From Nitratifractor sp. (GTDB taxonomy: Bacteria > Campylobacterota > Campylobacteria > Campylobacterales > Sulfurovaceae), in the NCBI GenBank assembly GCA_015490055.1, contig WFYP01000300.1, positions 1-32,066 of the forward strand: a stretch of 32,066 bases of DNA. The letters are read 5' to 3'. The translations under genes and the position numbers were made by a program. This document shows positions 8,381 to 16,800 of this stretch, in pieces (position 1 is the stretch's first letter; the number at the start of each line of letters is the position of its first letter). Under the pieces are notes generated by a model, which worked only from the letters and a program-made list of their open reading frames with translations, ran no database searches and was not told where the DNA came from.

Positions 8381-8722
8381 ATGAAAAAAATATTCAAAAT
8401 CGCAACATTAGCTGTTATGGCTAGCGGTATAGTATATGCAGGTGGCGATTTAGTTAAAGAGGGTGCAAAAATCTTCAAAACTAAAAAAATTGGTAACTGT
8501 ATAGCTTGTCATGCGGCAAATGGTGTTAAGCTAGATGGACCAGGAAGTCTTGGACCAAAACTACAAGGTTTATCAGCTTGGCCAGAAAAGGCTTTGTATG
8601 ATAAGGTATATAATCCATACACTACAAACCCAATTTCTGCAATGCCAGCATTTGGAAAAAATGGTGTATTAGATGACCATCAGATTAAAGCTGTAGTAGC
8701 TTTTTTAAAAACAATTAAATAA
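8381..8722 (+). CDS. soxX: SoxX, monohaem cytochrome c subunit of SoxXA
   Basis: A 113-aa periplasmic cytochrome that pairs with SoxA to attach thiosulfate to SoxY. The Sec signal peptide ends near residue 20 (VYAGG). One haem site, CIACH at 40-44, is followed by GPGSLGPKLQGL and by AMPAFG, where M88 is the probable sixth ligand. Length and the motif DHQIKAVVAFL near the end match short SoxX proteins. A purine-rich site (AAGGGGATGG) precedes the ATG. It is 18 bp upstream of soxY. Confidence 0.92.
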   Translation: MKKIFKIATLAVMASGIVYAGGDLVKEGAKIFKTKKIGNCIACHAANGVKLDGPGSLGPKLQGLSAWPEKALYDKVYNPYTTNPISAMPAFGKNGVLDDHQIKAVVAFLKTIK

Positions 8723-8740
8723 AAACAGAAAGGAAACAAA

Positions 8741-9214
8741 ATGGAAAGAAGAAAATTTTTAGGTTTAGGTTTAGGAGCGGCAGCTATTTCACTAGCTCCA
8801 GTTTCAGCTTTAGCAAAGAACTATAGAAAAGAGTTACCAAAAGTTTGGAGTATTAAAAATAAAGATAAAGCAGATGATTTATCAGGAGTAAATGAGGCAA
8901 TTAAAGCTGTATTTGGAAGTGACAAAACAGAAGATGGAAAAATTAAGTTAAAAGCTCCAGATATTGCAGAAAACGGTGCAGTTGTACCTGTAAGTTTCTC
9001 TTTAGAAAAAGCTACTAAAGTTGCTCTATTCCAAAGTGCTGACCCTGAAGCATTAGTTGCGATTTGGGATATTCCAGAAGTTGGTATTCCTAACTATTCT
9101 GTAAGAATTAAACTTAAGAAAACTGGTACAGTAGTAGTTGTAGCAGAAGTTGATGGTAAGTTATATAGAGCTCAAAAAGATGTTAAAGTAACAGCTGGTG
9201 GATGTGGTGGTTGA
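8741..9214 (+). CDS. soxY: SoxY, sulfur-carrier subunit of SoxYZ
   Basis: A 157-aa carrier whose C-terminal swinging arm ends in GGCGG; C155 is the covalent attachment site for all pathway intermediates. It begins with a Tat signal (MERRKFLGLGLGAAA, then ALAKN), which normally carries SoxZ out as a passenger, since SoxZ has no signal of its own. The middle is the Ig-like SoxY fold. An AGAAAGGAA site precedes the ATG. A gap of 102 bp separates it from soxZ, more than usual for these partners. Confidence 0.95.
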   Translation: MERRKFLGLGLGAAAISLAPVSALAKNYRKELPKVWSIKNKDKADDLSGVNEAIKAVFGSDKTEDGKIKLKAPDIAENGAVVPVSFSLEKATKVALFQSADPEALVAIWDIPEVGIPNYSVRIKLKKTGTVVVVAEVDGKLYRAQKDVKVTAGGCGG

Positions 9215-9316
9215 TTCTATCCACTAAGGATTAGAGTTTACGCATAAAAGTTAAGAAGAGTTGCTCCTAAGAGTTAATAAAAATATTTTAAAAGTTATAA
9301 GAAGAAAGGTAAAAAA

Positions 9317-9607
9317 ATGAGAATTAAAGCAAAAGCAAAAGATGGTGTAGTAACTGTTAAAGCGATGATGAAACATCCAATGTTAAGTTATGATATAGCA
9401 AAGAAAAAAGGTAAAGAGGCTAACTTTATTGTTCATATTAGTGGTAAAGTTGATGGTAAAGATGTATATGATGCTTCTACTAGCCAATTCTTATCTAAAA
9501 ACCCATATATCAAATTTCAATTCAAAGGCGAAGCTGGTAAAGAGCTAGAGCTTAGTTGGGTGGATTTAAAAGGTAATACAAAGAGCAAAAAAGCAAAAAT
9601 TAAGTAA
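9317..9607 (+). CDS. soxZ: SoxZ, partner subunit of SoxYZ
   Basis: A 96-aa beta-sandwich protein without signal peptide, exported by hitchhiking with Tat-borne SoxY. Family features include KAMMKHPMLS near residues 16-25 and a C-terminal part with FQFKGEAGKELELSWVDLKG, typical of SoxZ. GAAAGG before the ATG is a good ribosome site. The protein is rich in lysine, as are several neighbours. Confidence 0.95.
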   Translation: MRIKAKAKDGVVTVKAMMKHPMLSYDIAKKKGKEANFIVHISGKVDGKDVYDASTSQFLSKNPYIKFQFKGEAGKELELSWVDLKGNTKSKKAKIK

Positions 9608-9650
9608 TTTCTTTTTGTATATATGCCGTAGCAGGTAGAAAGGATTAAAA

Positions 9651-10541
9651 ATGAAAAAAAAGATAATAGCTTCTTTACTACTTGGTTCATTTGCACTTTT
9701 AAATGCAAATGGATTTAGTAAGCAAGCAGATAAAGATAGAAAAGCACTTCAAGCATATTTTGAAAAGAAATTTGCTGATAGAAAAAATGCTTCTACTTAC
9801 TTTCCTTACTCAACAAAAGATGAGTTAGATAACAACTTTAAATGGGGCATTAAAGGTGATGAATTCAGATTAGGTTCATATGCGTTTGATAAAGGTGGAA
9901 GAGCTCAGCATGATGAAATGATGGATATGCCACCATTTGAAGATAATATCGATAATGGTAAAGAACTTTATGAAAAAACTCCTGGAATGAAAAAATGTTT
10001 TCCAGACCCAACTATTGCGGGTGATTATCCTAAATATGTAAAGGGTAAAGGTGTTGTAACTTTAAGTGATGCTGTTGTTTCTTGTGCAAAAGCTAATAAG
10101 CTAAAGGGTTGGAAGCTTACAAAAGGCAAAACGGCTGATTTAGAAGCTTATTTTGCAAATGCTTCTAAAGAGAAAGGTAAAAGAGTGAATGTTGTTATTG
10201 ACTCTAAAGAGGCAGCAGCTGCATATGAAAGAGGTAAAAAAGAGTATTATACTCAAAGAGGTTACCTTCAACTTTCATGTGCTACTTGTCATGTTCAGGG
10301 TGCTGGACAGAGAGTAAGAAATGAAAAGCTATCGCCACTATTTGGTCATACAACTCACTTTCCTGTTTACAGACTTAAGTGGCAAGGTTTAGGTACACTA
10401 GAGCGTCGTATTAAGGGTTGTAACAAAAACCAAGGTGAGACTCCACATAAGCCAGGTAGTACTTGGACAAAAGAGTTAATCTACTTTATGGGTTATATGT
10501 CAAATGGGCTACCAGTTGATGGTCCAGATATCAGAAAGTAA
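9651..10541 (+). CDS. soxA: SoxA, monohaem c-type subunit of SoxXA
   Basis: A 296-aa periplasmic subunit of the L-cysteine S-thiosulfotransferase. The signal peptide ends near LLNANG. Only one haem site is present, CATCH at 210-214, with the conserved C257 (GCNKNQG) as the probable catalytic cysteine that ligates haem as persulfide. The N-terminal haem of the diheme form is missing, but C116 and C145 remain and probably form the disulfide that replaces it. The C-terminal YFMGYMSNGLPVDGP motif is typical. AGAAAGGA precedes the ATG; the next gene begins 11 bp downstream. Confidence 0.94.
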   Translation: MKKKIIASLLLGSFALLNANGFSKQADKDRKALQAYFEKKFADRKNASTYFPYSTKDELDNNFKWGIKGDEFRLGSYAFDKGGRAQHDEMMDMPPFEDNIDNGKELYEKTPGMKKCFPDPTIAGDYPKYVKGKGVVTLSDAVVSCAKANKLKGWKLTKGKTADLEAYFANASKEKGKRVNVVIDSKEAAAAYERGKKEYYTQRGYLQLSCATCHVQGAGQRVRNEKLSPLFGHTTHFPVYRLKWQGLGTLERRIKGCNKNQGETPHKPGSTWTKELIYFMGYMSNGLPVDGPDIRK

Positions 10542-10552
10542 AGGGGCTGATT

Positions 10553-10969
10553 ATGAAAAAAATATTATTAGCATCAGTTTTGGGTCTTTCAATAGCCTCT
10601 GCTGGTTTAGTTGAAGATGCGGCAAAGTTAGATGTAAAAAAAGTTTGTGATGTTAAAGCAAATGGTGCTGCTAAAGTTTTAGCAGTTGCTAAAAAATTTA
10701 ACCCAGAAGCTATAAAGTTAGGTGTAGAGTTTAAAAGACTTGGCATTAGAAACAAACTTTATGTTAAAGCTGTAGAAGAGGCTGTAAAAGCAAAGAAAAA
10801 AGAAGTTGTTATTAAGTATAAAGCTAAGAAGAAAGACAAAGTTAAAAAATTCCCTCTTGATTATGCGGCTTGGAGAACTTGTACTTTTGCGGTTAGAGCA
10901 CTACAGTTACATAAAGAAGCGGACAAGACATGGCGTTTAGCTGTGCCAGGTGATGGTTATAAATTTTAA
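10553..10969 (+). CDS. Unrecognised exported protein between soxA and soxB
   Basis: A 138-aa protein with a Sec signal peptide (hydrophobic to about residue 17, ASAG) and a very basic, Ala/Lys-rich helical mature region. It has exactly two cysteines, C32 and C110, so a single disulfide or a two-thiol site is possible. The centre has a Lys-rich stretch (KAKKKDKVKK) and the C-terminus is aromatic/basic (WRLAVPGDGYKF). There is no CxxCH. It starts 11 bp after soxA and ends 9 bp before soxB, so it is co-translated with them. I do not recognise its family; a Sox accessory or docking role is suggested by position only. Confidence 0.85.
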   Translation: MKKILLASVLGLSIASAGLVEDAAKLDVKKVCDVKANGAAKVLAVAKKFNPEAIKLGVEFKRLGIRNKLYVKAVEEAVKAKKKEVVIKYKAKKKDKVKKFPLDYAAWRTCTFAVRALQLHKEADKTWRLAVPGDGYKF

Positions 10970-10978
10970 AGGAAGATA

Positions 10979-12748
10979 ATGAGCGGATTAGGTAGAAGAG
11001 AATTTATGTATATGATGGCGGCTTTAGGTAGTACGCCAATTTTCGCTAATTCTCATATGAGATTATCTCCAGAGGGCGGTATAAAAGATTATTATAAGCT
11101 TAAGCCATTTGGAAATGCAAGAATTTTACATATGACAGATAGTCATGCACAGTTAATGCCTGTTTTCTTTAGAGAGCCAAGTGTAAATATTGGTCTGTTT
11201 GGTAATAAAAATGTGCCACCACATGTTGTAGGTAAGTATTTTTTAGACTATTTTCATATTAAAAATAATGATAGATTAACATATGCATTTACATGTGTTG
11301 ATTTTGAAAAACATGCAAAAGCAATAGGTAGAACAGGTGGTTTTGCGCATCTTAAAACTATTGTTGATTCACTAAGAGGTGAGTTTGGTAAAGATAAAAC
11401 TCTATTCTTAGATGGTGGTGATACATGGCAAGGTAGCTGGACTGCTTTACAGACTCGTGGTAGAGATATGGTAGGTGCAATGAACCTTTTAGGTGTAGAT
11501 GTATGTACTGGACACTGGGAGTTTACATATAAAGAAAAAGAGATTTTGGATAATATTAAACATTTAAATGCAGACTTTATTGCACAAAATGTTTTTGTAA
11601 AAGAAGATGCTCTTATGGAAGGTAATGTTCCTGTATATAATGAAGATAGTGGTAGAGCATTTAAACCATATGTTATGAAAACACTAGGTAAAGCTAGAGT
11701 TGCAGTAATTGGACAAGCGTTCCCATATACTACCATTGCTAACCCTAAGAGATTTATTCCAGATTGGACATTTGGTATTAAAGCTGACGATATGCAGACT
11801 CTTGTTAATCAAATCAAGAAAAAAGAGAAGCCAGATGCAATTATCGTTCTATCTCATAACGGTTATGATGTTGATAAAAAGATGGCACAAGTTGTTAGTG
11901 GTATCGACTTTATTATGGGTGGACACACTCACGATGGTGTACCTGAAGCAACACCTGTTAAGAATAAAGCTGGTGTAACTTATGTATGTAATGCAGGAAG
12001 TAACGGTAAGTTCTTAAATGTACTAGACTTAGATATTAAAGATGGTAAAATTGCTGACTTTAAATTTACACTACTTCCAATCTTCCCAGATGTTGTACCA
12101 GAAGATAAAGAGATGAAAGCATACATCGAGAAGGTAAGAGCTCCTTATAAAAAAGATTTAGAAAGAGTAATTGCTACAACTGATGTAACTTTATTTAGAC
12201 GAGGTAACTTTAACGGAAGTTTTGACCAAATTATTTGTGATGCACTTCGTCATGTAAAAGGTGCAGATATATCTCTATCTCCAGGATTTAGATGGGGTAC
12301 AACTGTAATGGCTGGTGATAAGATTACATTTGATGATTTAGCAACACAAACTGCTATGACTTACCCTGAAACATATGCAAAAGATATTAAAGGTAAGAAC
12401 ATAAAAGACATTTTAGAAGATGTTGCAGATAACCTATTTAATGCAGACCCATTCTATCAGCAGGGTGGAGATATGGTTAGAACAGGTGGATTATCTTATA
12501 CTATTGACCCTACTCAAAAGATGGGTAAAAGAATTAGTAATATTAGAATGCAAGATGGTAAACCACTTGATGCTAGCAAAACTTATAAGGTTGCTGGTTG
12601 GTCAACTGTTAATTCAAAAGCTCCTGGTGAGCCTGTATGGGAAACAGTTGAAAATTACCTTAAAAATGTTAAACACATTAAAGACCTTAAAGTTGATACT
12701 CCAGAAATTATTGGACTTAAAAACAATAAAGGTATCGTTAAATGCTAA
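10979..12748 (+). CDS. soxB: SoxB, dimanganese thiosulfohydrolase
   Basis: A 589-aa periplasmic enzyme that hydrolyses the S-sulfonate bound to SoxY and releases sulfate. A Tat-type signal is present (GRREFMYMMAALG). The N-terminal metallophosphatase domain shows D54-x-H56 (MTDSHAQL), DGGDTW at 145-150, GHWE, LSHNG and GGHTH at 314-318; the C-terminal 5'-nucleotidase-like domain follows with FNGSFDQIICDALRH and QGGDMVR. It ends the sox operon and its stop codon overlaps the base of a terminator hairpin. Full length with all metal ligands visible. Confidence 0.96.
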   Translation: MSGLGRREFMYMMAALGSTPIFANSHMRLSPEGGIKDYYKLKPFGNARILHMTDSHAQLMPVFFREPSVNIGLFGNKNVPPHVVGKYFLDYFHIKNNDRLTYAFTCVDFEKHAKAIGRTGGFAHLKTIVDSLRGEFGKDKTLFLDGGDTWQGSWTALQTRGRDMVGAMNLLGVDVCTGHWEFTYKEKEILDNIKHLNADFIAQNVFVKEDALMEGNVPVYNEDSGRAFKPYVMKTLGKARVAVIGQAFPYTTIANPKRFIPDWTFGIKADDMQTLVNQIKKKEKPDAIIVLSHNGYDVDKKMAQVVSGIDFIMGGHTHDGVPEATPVKNKAGVTYVCNAGSNGKFLNVLDLDIKDGKIADFKFTLLPIFPDVVPEDKEMKAYIEKVRAPYKKDLERVIATTDVTLFRRGNFNGSFDQIICDALRHVKGADISLSPGFRWGTTVMAGDKITFDDLATQTAMTYPETYAKDIKGKNIKDILEDVADNLFNADPFYQQGGDMVRTGGLSYTIDPTQKMGKRISNIRMQDGKPLDASKTYKVAGWSTVNSKAPGEPVWETVENYLKNVKHIKDLKVDTPEIIGLKNNKGIVKC

Positions 12749-12772
12749 GAGCTTTTGCTCTGGCATTTTTTT
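12743..12772 (+). terminator. Rho-independent terminator of the sox operon
   Basis: AGAGC-TTTT-GCTCT forms a 5-bp stem, extendable by TGC/GCA with a small bulge, and is followed by seven T (12766-12772). It overlaps the soxB stop codon. Confidence 0.75.
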
Positions 12773-12838
12773 ATAGGGGTCAGACGTTGAATATACACCT
12801 TTTTAAAGGTGTATATTCAACGTCTGACCCCTATAAAA
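12769..12838. repeat. 34-bp perfect hairpin carrying the GGGGTCAGACG motif (copy 1)
   Basis: Positions 12769-12802 and 12805-12838 are exact reverse complements with a TT loop. The arm contains GGGGTCAGACGTTGAATAT. A second, less perfect copy is at 30746-30811. Such terminal hairpins resemble those of REP-associated tyrosine transposase (IS200/IS605-like) elements, but no transposase gene is in the window. Its right end touches the ribosome site of the MOSC gene, so it may influence that gene's expression. Confidence 0.9.
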
Positions 12839-12847
12839 GGAGAAAAT

Positions 12848-13309
12848 TTGATATTAGGCAATGCTTTAAAATTATATATTGCACCTATTGGAACAAGTGG
12901 TGTTAGAGAGTCACGCAACACTATAGAGTTAAAAGAAAACTTTGGTGTTATTGATGATAAATTCGCAGGAAATCCCAAAAAGATACATAGAAGCGTAATG
13001 ATTGTAGGTACAACGCCTTATGATATGGCAAGAGAAGCAGGTATAGCAATGCCAGAAGTTGCGCTTGGCGAAAATATATTGTTAGATTTTGACCCGCATA
13101 CTTTGAATATAGGTTCAAAATTAAAAATTGGTGAAGCTATCTTGGAGATAACAGCTGCTTGTACTCTGTGTAGTCATTTAACACAATACCATAAAGATTT
13201 ACCAAAATTAATACTTAAACATCGTGGAATATATTGTAGCGTACTTAAAGGTGGTATAATAAATAAAGGCGACAGTGCCACTCTTTTAAAAGAAAAGGAA
13301 ATTGTATGA
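12848..13309 (+). CDS. MOSC-domain protein
   Basis: A 153-aa small MOSC (molybdenum cofactor sulfurase C-terminal) protein of the YiiM/stand-alone type. The start is TTG at 12848, with AAGGAG five nt upstream; the longer frame from GTG at 12809 begins inside the hairpin repeat and is rejected. MOSC features: GTSGVRES near the N-terminus, a Cys pair in AACTLCSHL (CxxC) and HRGIYCSVLKGGIINKGD near the end. MOSC domains are thought to handle metal-sulfur chemistry, so proximity to the molybdoenzyme SoxC is suggestive. The stop overlaps the next ATG (ATGA). The biochemical role is unknown. Confidence 0.82.
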   Translation: MILGNALKLYIAPIGTSGVRESRNTIELKENFGVIDDKFAGNPKKIHRSVMIVGTTPYDMAREAGIAMPEVALGENILLDFDPHTLNIGSKLKIGEAILEITAACTLCSHLTQYHKDLPKLILKHRGIYCSVLKGGIINKGDSATLLKEKEIV

Positions 13310-13746
13310 GACGACTCTTTTTACTACTTTTAATAACTCCATTTTTACTATTTGGAAAGTATAATTTTAAAGACCCAAAGCCAAGTTTTGATAATCCTAG
13401 AAAGATTATAATGAAACTTAATAATAAAGATATTCATTATGCTAATCATCTGTTGGGAACTATATATAATATACTAAAAGAGTATCCAGACGGTGGACTT
13501 AAAGTTGTTGTAATAGCTTATGGTCCAGGTATGAGAGTTATAAAAAAAGATTACGATAAACATGTTTTAAGCCGTATTCGTTCACTTATGGATTATGATG
13601 TAGATTTTATTGGATGTATAAATACAATGCATACAATGGGTTGGAAGAAAAAAGATTTTATTGACGATATAACATTTGTTCAAGCAGGAATTGTAGAGGT
13701 AATCGAAAGACAAGCCCACGGTTATATTGATGCTACACCTTATTAG
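13306..13746 (+). CDS. Exported DsrE/DsrF-like protein
   Basis: A 146-aa protein with an N-terminal signal peptide (MRRLFLLLLITPFLLFGKY) and a DsrE-like fold: IMKLNNKD (strand 1), LKVVVIAYGPGMRVI (strand 2 and loop), and VDFIGCINTMHTMGW with the family's conserved cysteine at C104. The C-terminal FVQAGIVEVIERQAHGY is the final helix of this family. DsrE relatives bind and pass sulfur on a cysteine. Here, in the periplasm and next to the sox locus, a sulfur-relay role is plausible but inferred. It overlaps the MOSC gene by 4 bp and is likely coupled to it. Confidence 0.82.
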   Translation: MRRLFLLLLITPFLLFGKYNFKDPKPSFDNPRKIIMKLNNKDIHYANHLLGTIYNILKEYPDGGLKVVVIAYGPGMRVIKKDYDKHVLSRIRSLMDYDVDFIGCINTMHTMGWKKKDFIDDITFVQAGIVEVIERQAHGYIDATPY

Positions 13747-13813
13747 ACTTTGTAGATACGAAGTTTAATACTATCTTATTTTGTCATTTTATAATAGCTT
13801 AATCACAATTACT

Positions 13814-13822
13814 TGCTATAAT
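13814..13822 (+). promoter_or_regulatory. Extended -10 promoter before the macroglobulin gene
   Basis: TGCTATAAT is a perfect extended -10 element, 32 bp before the ATG at 13854; no good -35 is seen, which extended -10 promoters can do without. Confidence 0.55.
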
Positions 13823-13853
13823 ATATGAATATTATCTAGCAAAAGGCAATTTT

Positions 13854-16800
13854 ATGATTAAGCGATATATTATACTGTTAATACTCTTTTTCACAATAGC
13901 AAGTAGTGCTTCGGTTAAGAGTTTAAATATAGAAAAGATTTATACAAAAAGTAGTACTAACGATGTATCTATTTGTGCCAGATTAGACAGATACTTTGAT
14001 GTTACAAATTCAAACCTTGTAAAGCCTTATATTAAAGTTACTCCCCAGCAATATTTTAAAATTAGATTATCTTATGACGAAATTTGTATTAAAGGTCTAA
14101 AGCCACAAACTAAATATACTATAACTATAGATAAATCTATTCCTTTAGGAAAATTAGGTTTAGATAAAACATATACTTTTACTAAAAAAACTGGTAGCTA
14201 TGACCCAAGTTTCTCTTTTAAGGGTGGTGGCTATATTTTACCTGCTAAAGGTGATATCTCTATTCCTGTTGAGACTACAAATGTTAAAAAGTTAGAGGTA
14301 AGTCTATATAGAATAAATCGAAACAACTTAATCGGTGCAGTTAATAGATATGGCTTGATTAAAGAGATTGAGAGTTACAATTTAGATGATATTAAAAATC
14401 AAAATGGATACTTTTTATGGAGTAAGGTGCTGCCAATTAGAAACTATAAAGAGAATATCGCTAAAGTAACAGCTATTCCTGTCGGCAAATATATAAAAAA
14501 GCTTGAGCCTGGGGTTTACATATTAGCTGCTACGACTTTTAATAGTGATGGCACAGTAAATAGTTGGAAAACAACTACACAATGGTTTATGGTTTCAGAT
14601 ATTGGACTCTTTACTATGCAGGGTGATAAGGGTATGCATATATATAGTAAACACTTATCTAATGCTAGTAAATATAACAATGTAAAGCTTGAGTTGGTAT
14701 CTAAAAATAATGAAGTTTTGGCAAAAGCTGTTACAAAAGATGGGTACGCATTTTTTAAATCGGCACTTTTAAATGGTAAATTAGGTCTTGCACCTAAAGC
14801 TATATATGCATATGGAGAGAATGGCGATTTTACTGTTTTAAACCTTTCGCAATCTCCACTAGATTTAACCGATATGGGTGTAGCAGGAAGAGAAGCACCA
14901 GAGGGTTATGATGGCTTTATATTTAGCAATAGAGGCATCTTTAGACCGGGTGAGAGTGTTGCATATAATCTATTAGTTAGAGATAGTTATGGTAAAGTGG
15001 CTAAAGATTTAAAGCTTATTGTTAAAATTGTAGATTCAAGAGGTGTAGAGTTAAAGAGCAAAACTGTTACAACTGATGAATTGGGTCATATAGGTGGTGA
15101 ATTTAAAATACCAAAAAGTGGCGAGACTGGCAGATATATAATTTTTGCATATGCAGGTGATGAAAACGAAATAGCAAATTTAAACTTTCTTGTAGAAGAT
15201 TTTGTACCACCAAAAATAGAGATTATTGTAACAGATAAGCCAAAAGAGCTTAAGCCAAATAGTAATAATTTAGTAAAAGCAGTTGCAAAGTATTTAACTG
15301 GTGACAATATGCCAATGCCTAGTGGAGATTTTAAGGTAATACTGCACGCTAGCAAGATTCCATTTAAAGAGTTTAAGGGTTACCAATTTGGTAGAGTAGA
15401 AGATACATTTAGCAATGATTACGCTTTAGAAGATAGCTTTACAGGAGATAAGAATGGTACGATAGAGTTGCCACTAAAATTAAAAACTCCAGCTAAGACA
15501 ACTTTGCCAGTTAGTGCATATGTTAAGATTTCGGTAAATGAACCTGGTGGGCGACCTGTAGAGAATGGATTTAATATATTCTATAACGATAAATATGGAT
15601 ATATTGGTATAAAGCCAAACTTTAAGTATGATGCTGTCGATTTAAATCAAAAGCCTAGTTTTAATGTTGTTTATATAAGAAATAGTAAAGCAGTTAGCGC
15701 TAAAGTTCACTATAGAGTTGTAGAGGAGGGGCGAGAGTGGAACTGGAGTTACGACAACGAAAGTGATACTTGGGATTACTATGTAACTTACAGTGATAAT
15801 TACGAAGTTAGCAAAGGCGATTTAAACTTACAAGCACGCCCAACACCTTTAGCTATAAATAGACTTGATTGGGGTAGTTATCGTATAGAGATTAGCGATG
15901 ATAGAGGTATAGTAAGTAGTTATCGTTTTAGTGTAGGGTACGAAGAGTTATCGAGCAAAGCTTCGCCAGATAGATTACCTATTGCTATCAATAAAAAGGT
16001 TTATCAGCCAAATGATACACTAAAAGTTAATATTACGCCAAAATTTAGTGGCCCGTTAATTGTAAATATTGCAAATAATAGGATTATTAAGAGTAAAGAG
16101 CTTCAAGCAAAAGAGGGCGTGCCACTAAAGGTAGAGTTTAAAATTAAGCCAGAGTGGGGTAGTAGCGTATATGTATTGGCAAGTGAATTTAGAGCCCAAG
16201 ATAAAAAAAGAGGTGCAAGCCGTGCGATAGGTGTTGCACACATTGCTGTACATGATGCTAATAAGTATATAGAGCTTAAAGTTAATGCTCCTAAAAAGAT
16301 AGAGTCTAACTCTAAATTAAGAGTTACTCTAAATGCCGCTAAGTTAGAAGATAAAGCTTATGCAATAGTTGCAGTGGTTGATAAAGGGGTTTTGAATATG
16401 ACTAAATACAAAACTCCAAACCCTGCAAAATATTTTTGGGGTCAGAAGAAGTTAGGCATTAAGATAAGAGATGTCTATTCTGATTTAATCAAAGTAACTG
16501 GAGAGCATGGCGAGTTTGATGTTGGTGCAGATAGTGAATTGCAAGAGAACTTAAACGAAAATGTAACAACTAATAAAAGAGAAGTTGTAGCCTTAATTAG
16601 TAAGCCATTAATGTTTAAAGATGGCAAAGCAGTTGCAGAGTTTGATATTCCTGCTTTTCAAGGTAGCTTAAAAGTTATGGCAGTTGCTTGGAGCAAAAAA
16701 GGTGTTGGCAGTAGCGATGCTATAACTATTGTTAAAGACCCAATTTCGCTAGAGGCTTATATGCCACGCTTTTTAGCAAATGGTGATATAGCCGATATTA

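Noticed and set aside
9215..9316. Separate promoter for soxZ in the soxY-soxZ gap
   Set aside because: The gap is AT-rich, with no paired -35 and -10 elements of reasonable quality; leader or spacer is enough explanation.
9651..10541. Diheme SoxA
   Set aside because: Only one CxxCH is present; the N-terminal cysteines C116 and C145 are too far apart to bind haem.
11254..11736. 160-codon minus-strand ORF within soxB
   Set aside because: Antisense to the conserved catalytic domain of soxB; no ribosome site or recognisable domain.
12809..12847. Upstream GTG start of the MOSC gene
   Set aside because: It lies inside the perfect hairpin repeat, has no ribosome site and would put the AAGGAG inside the coding region; TTG at 12848 fits better.
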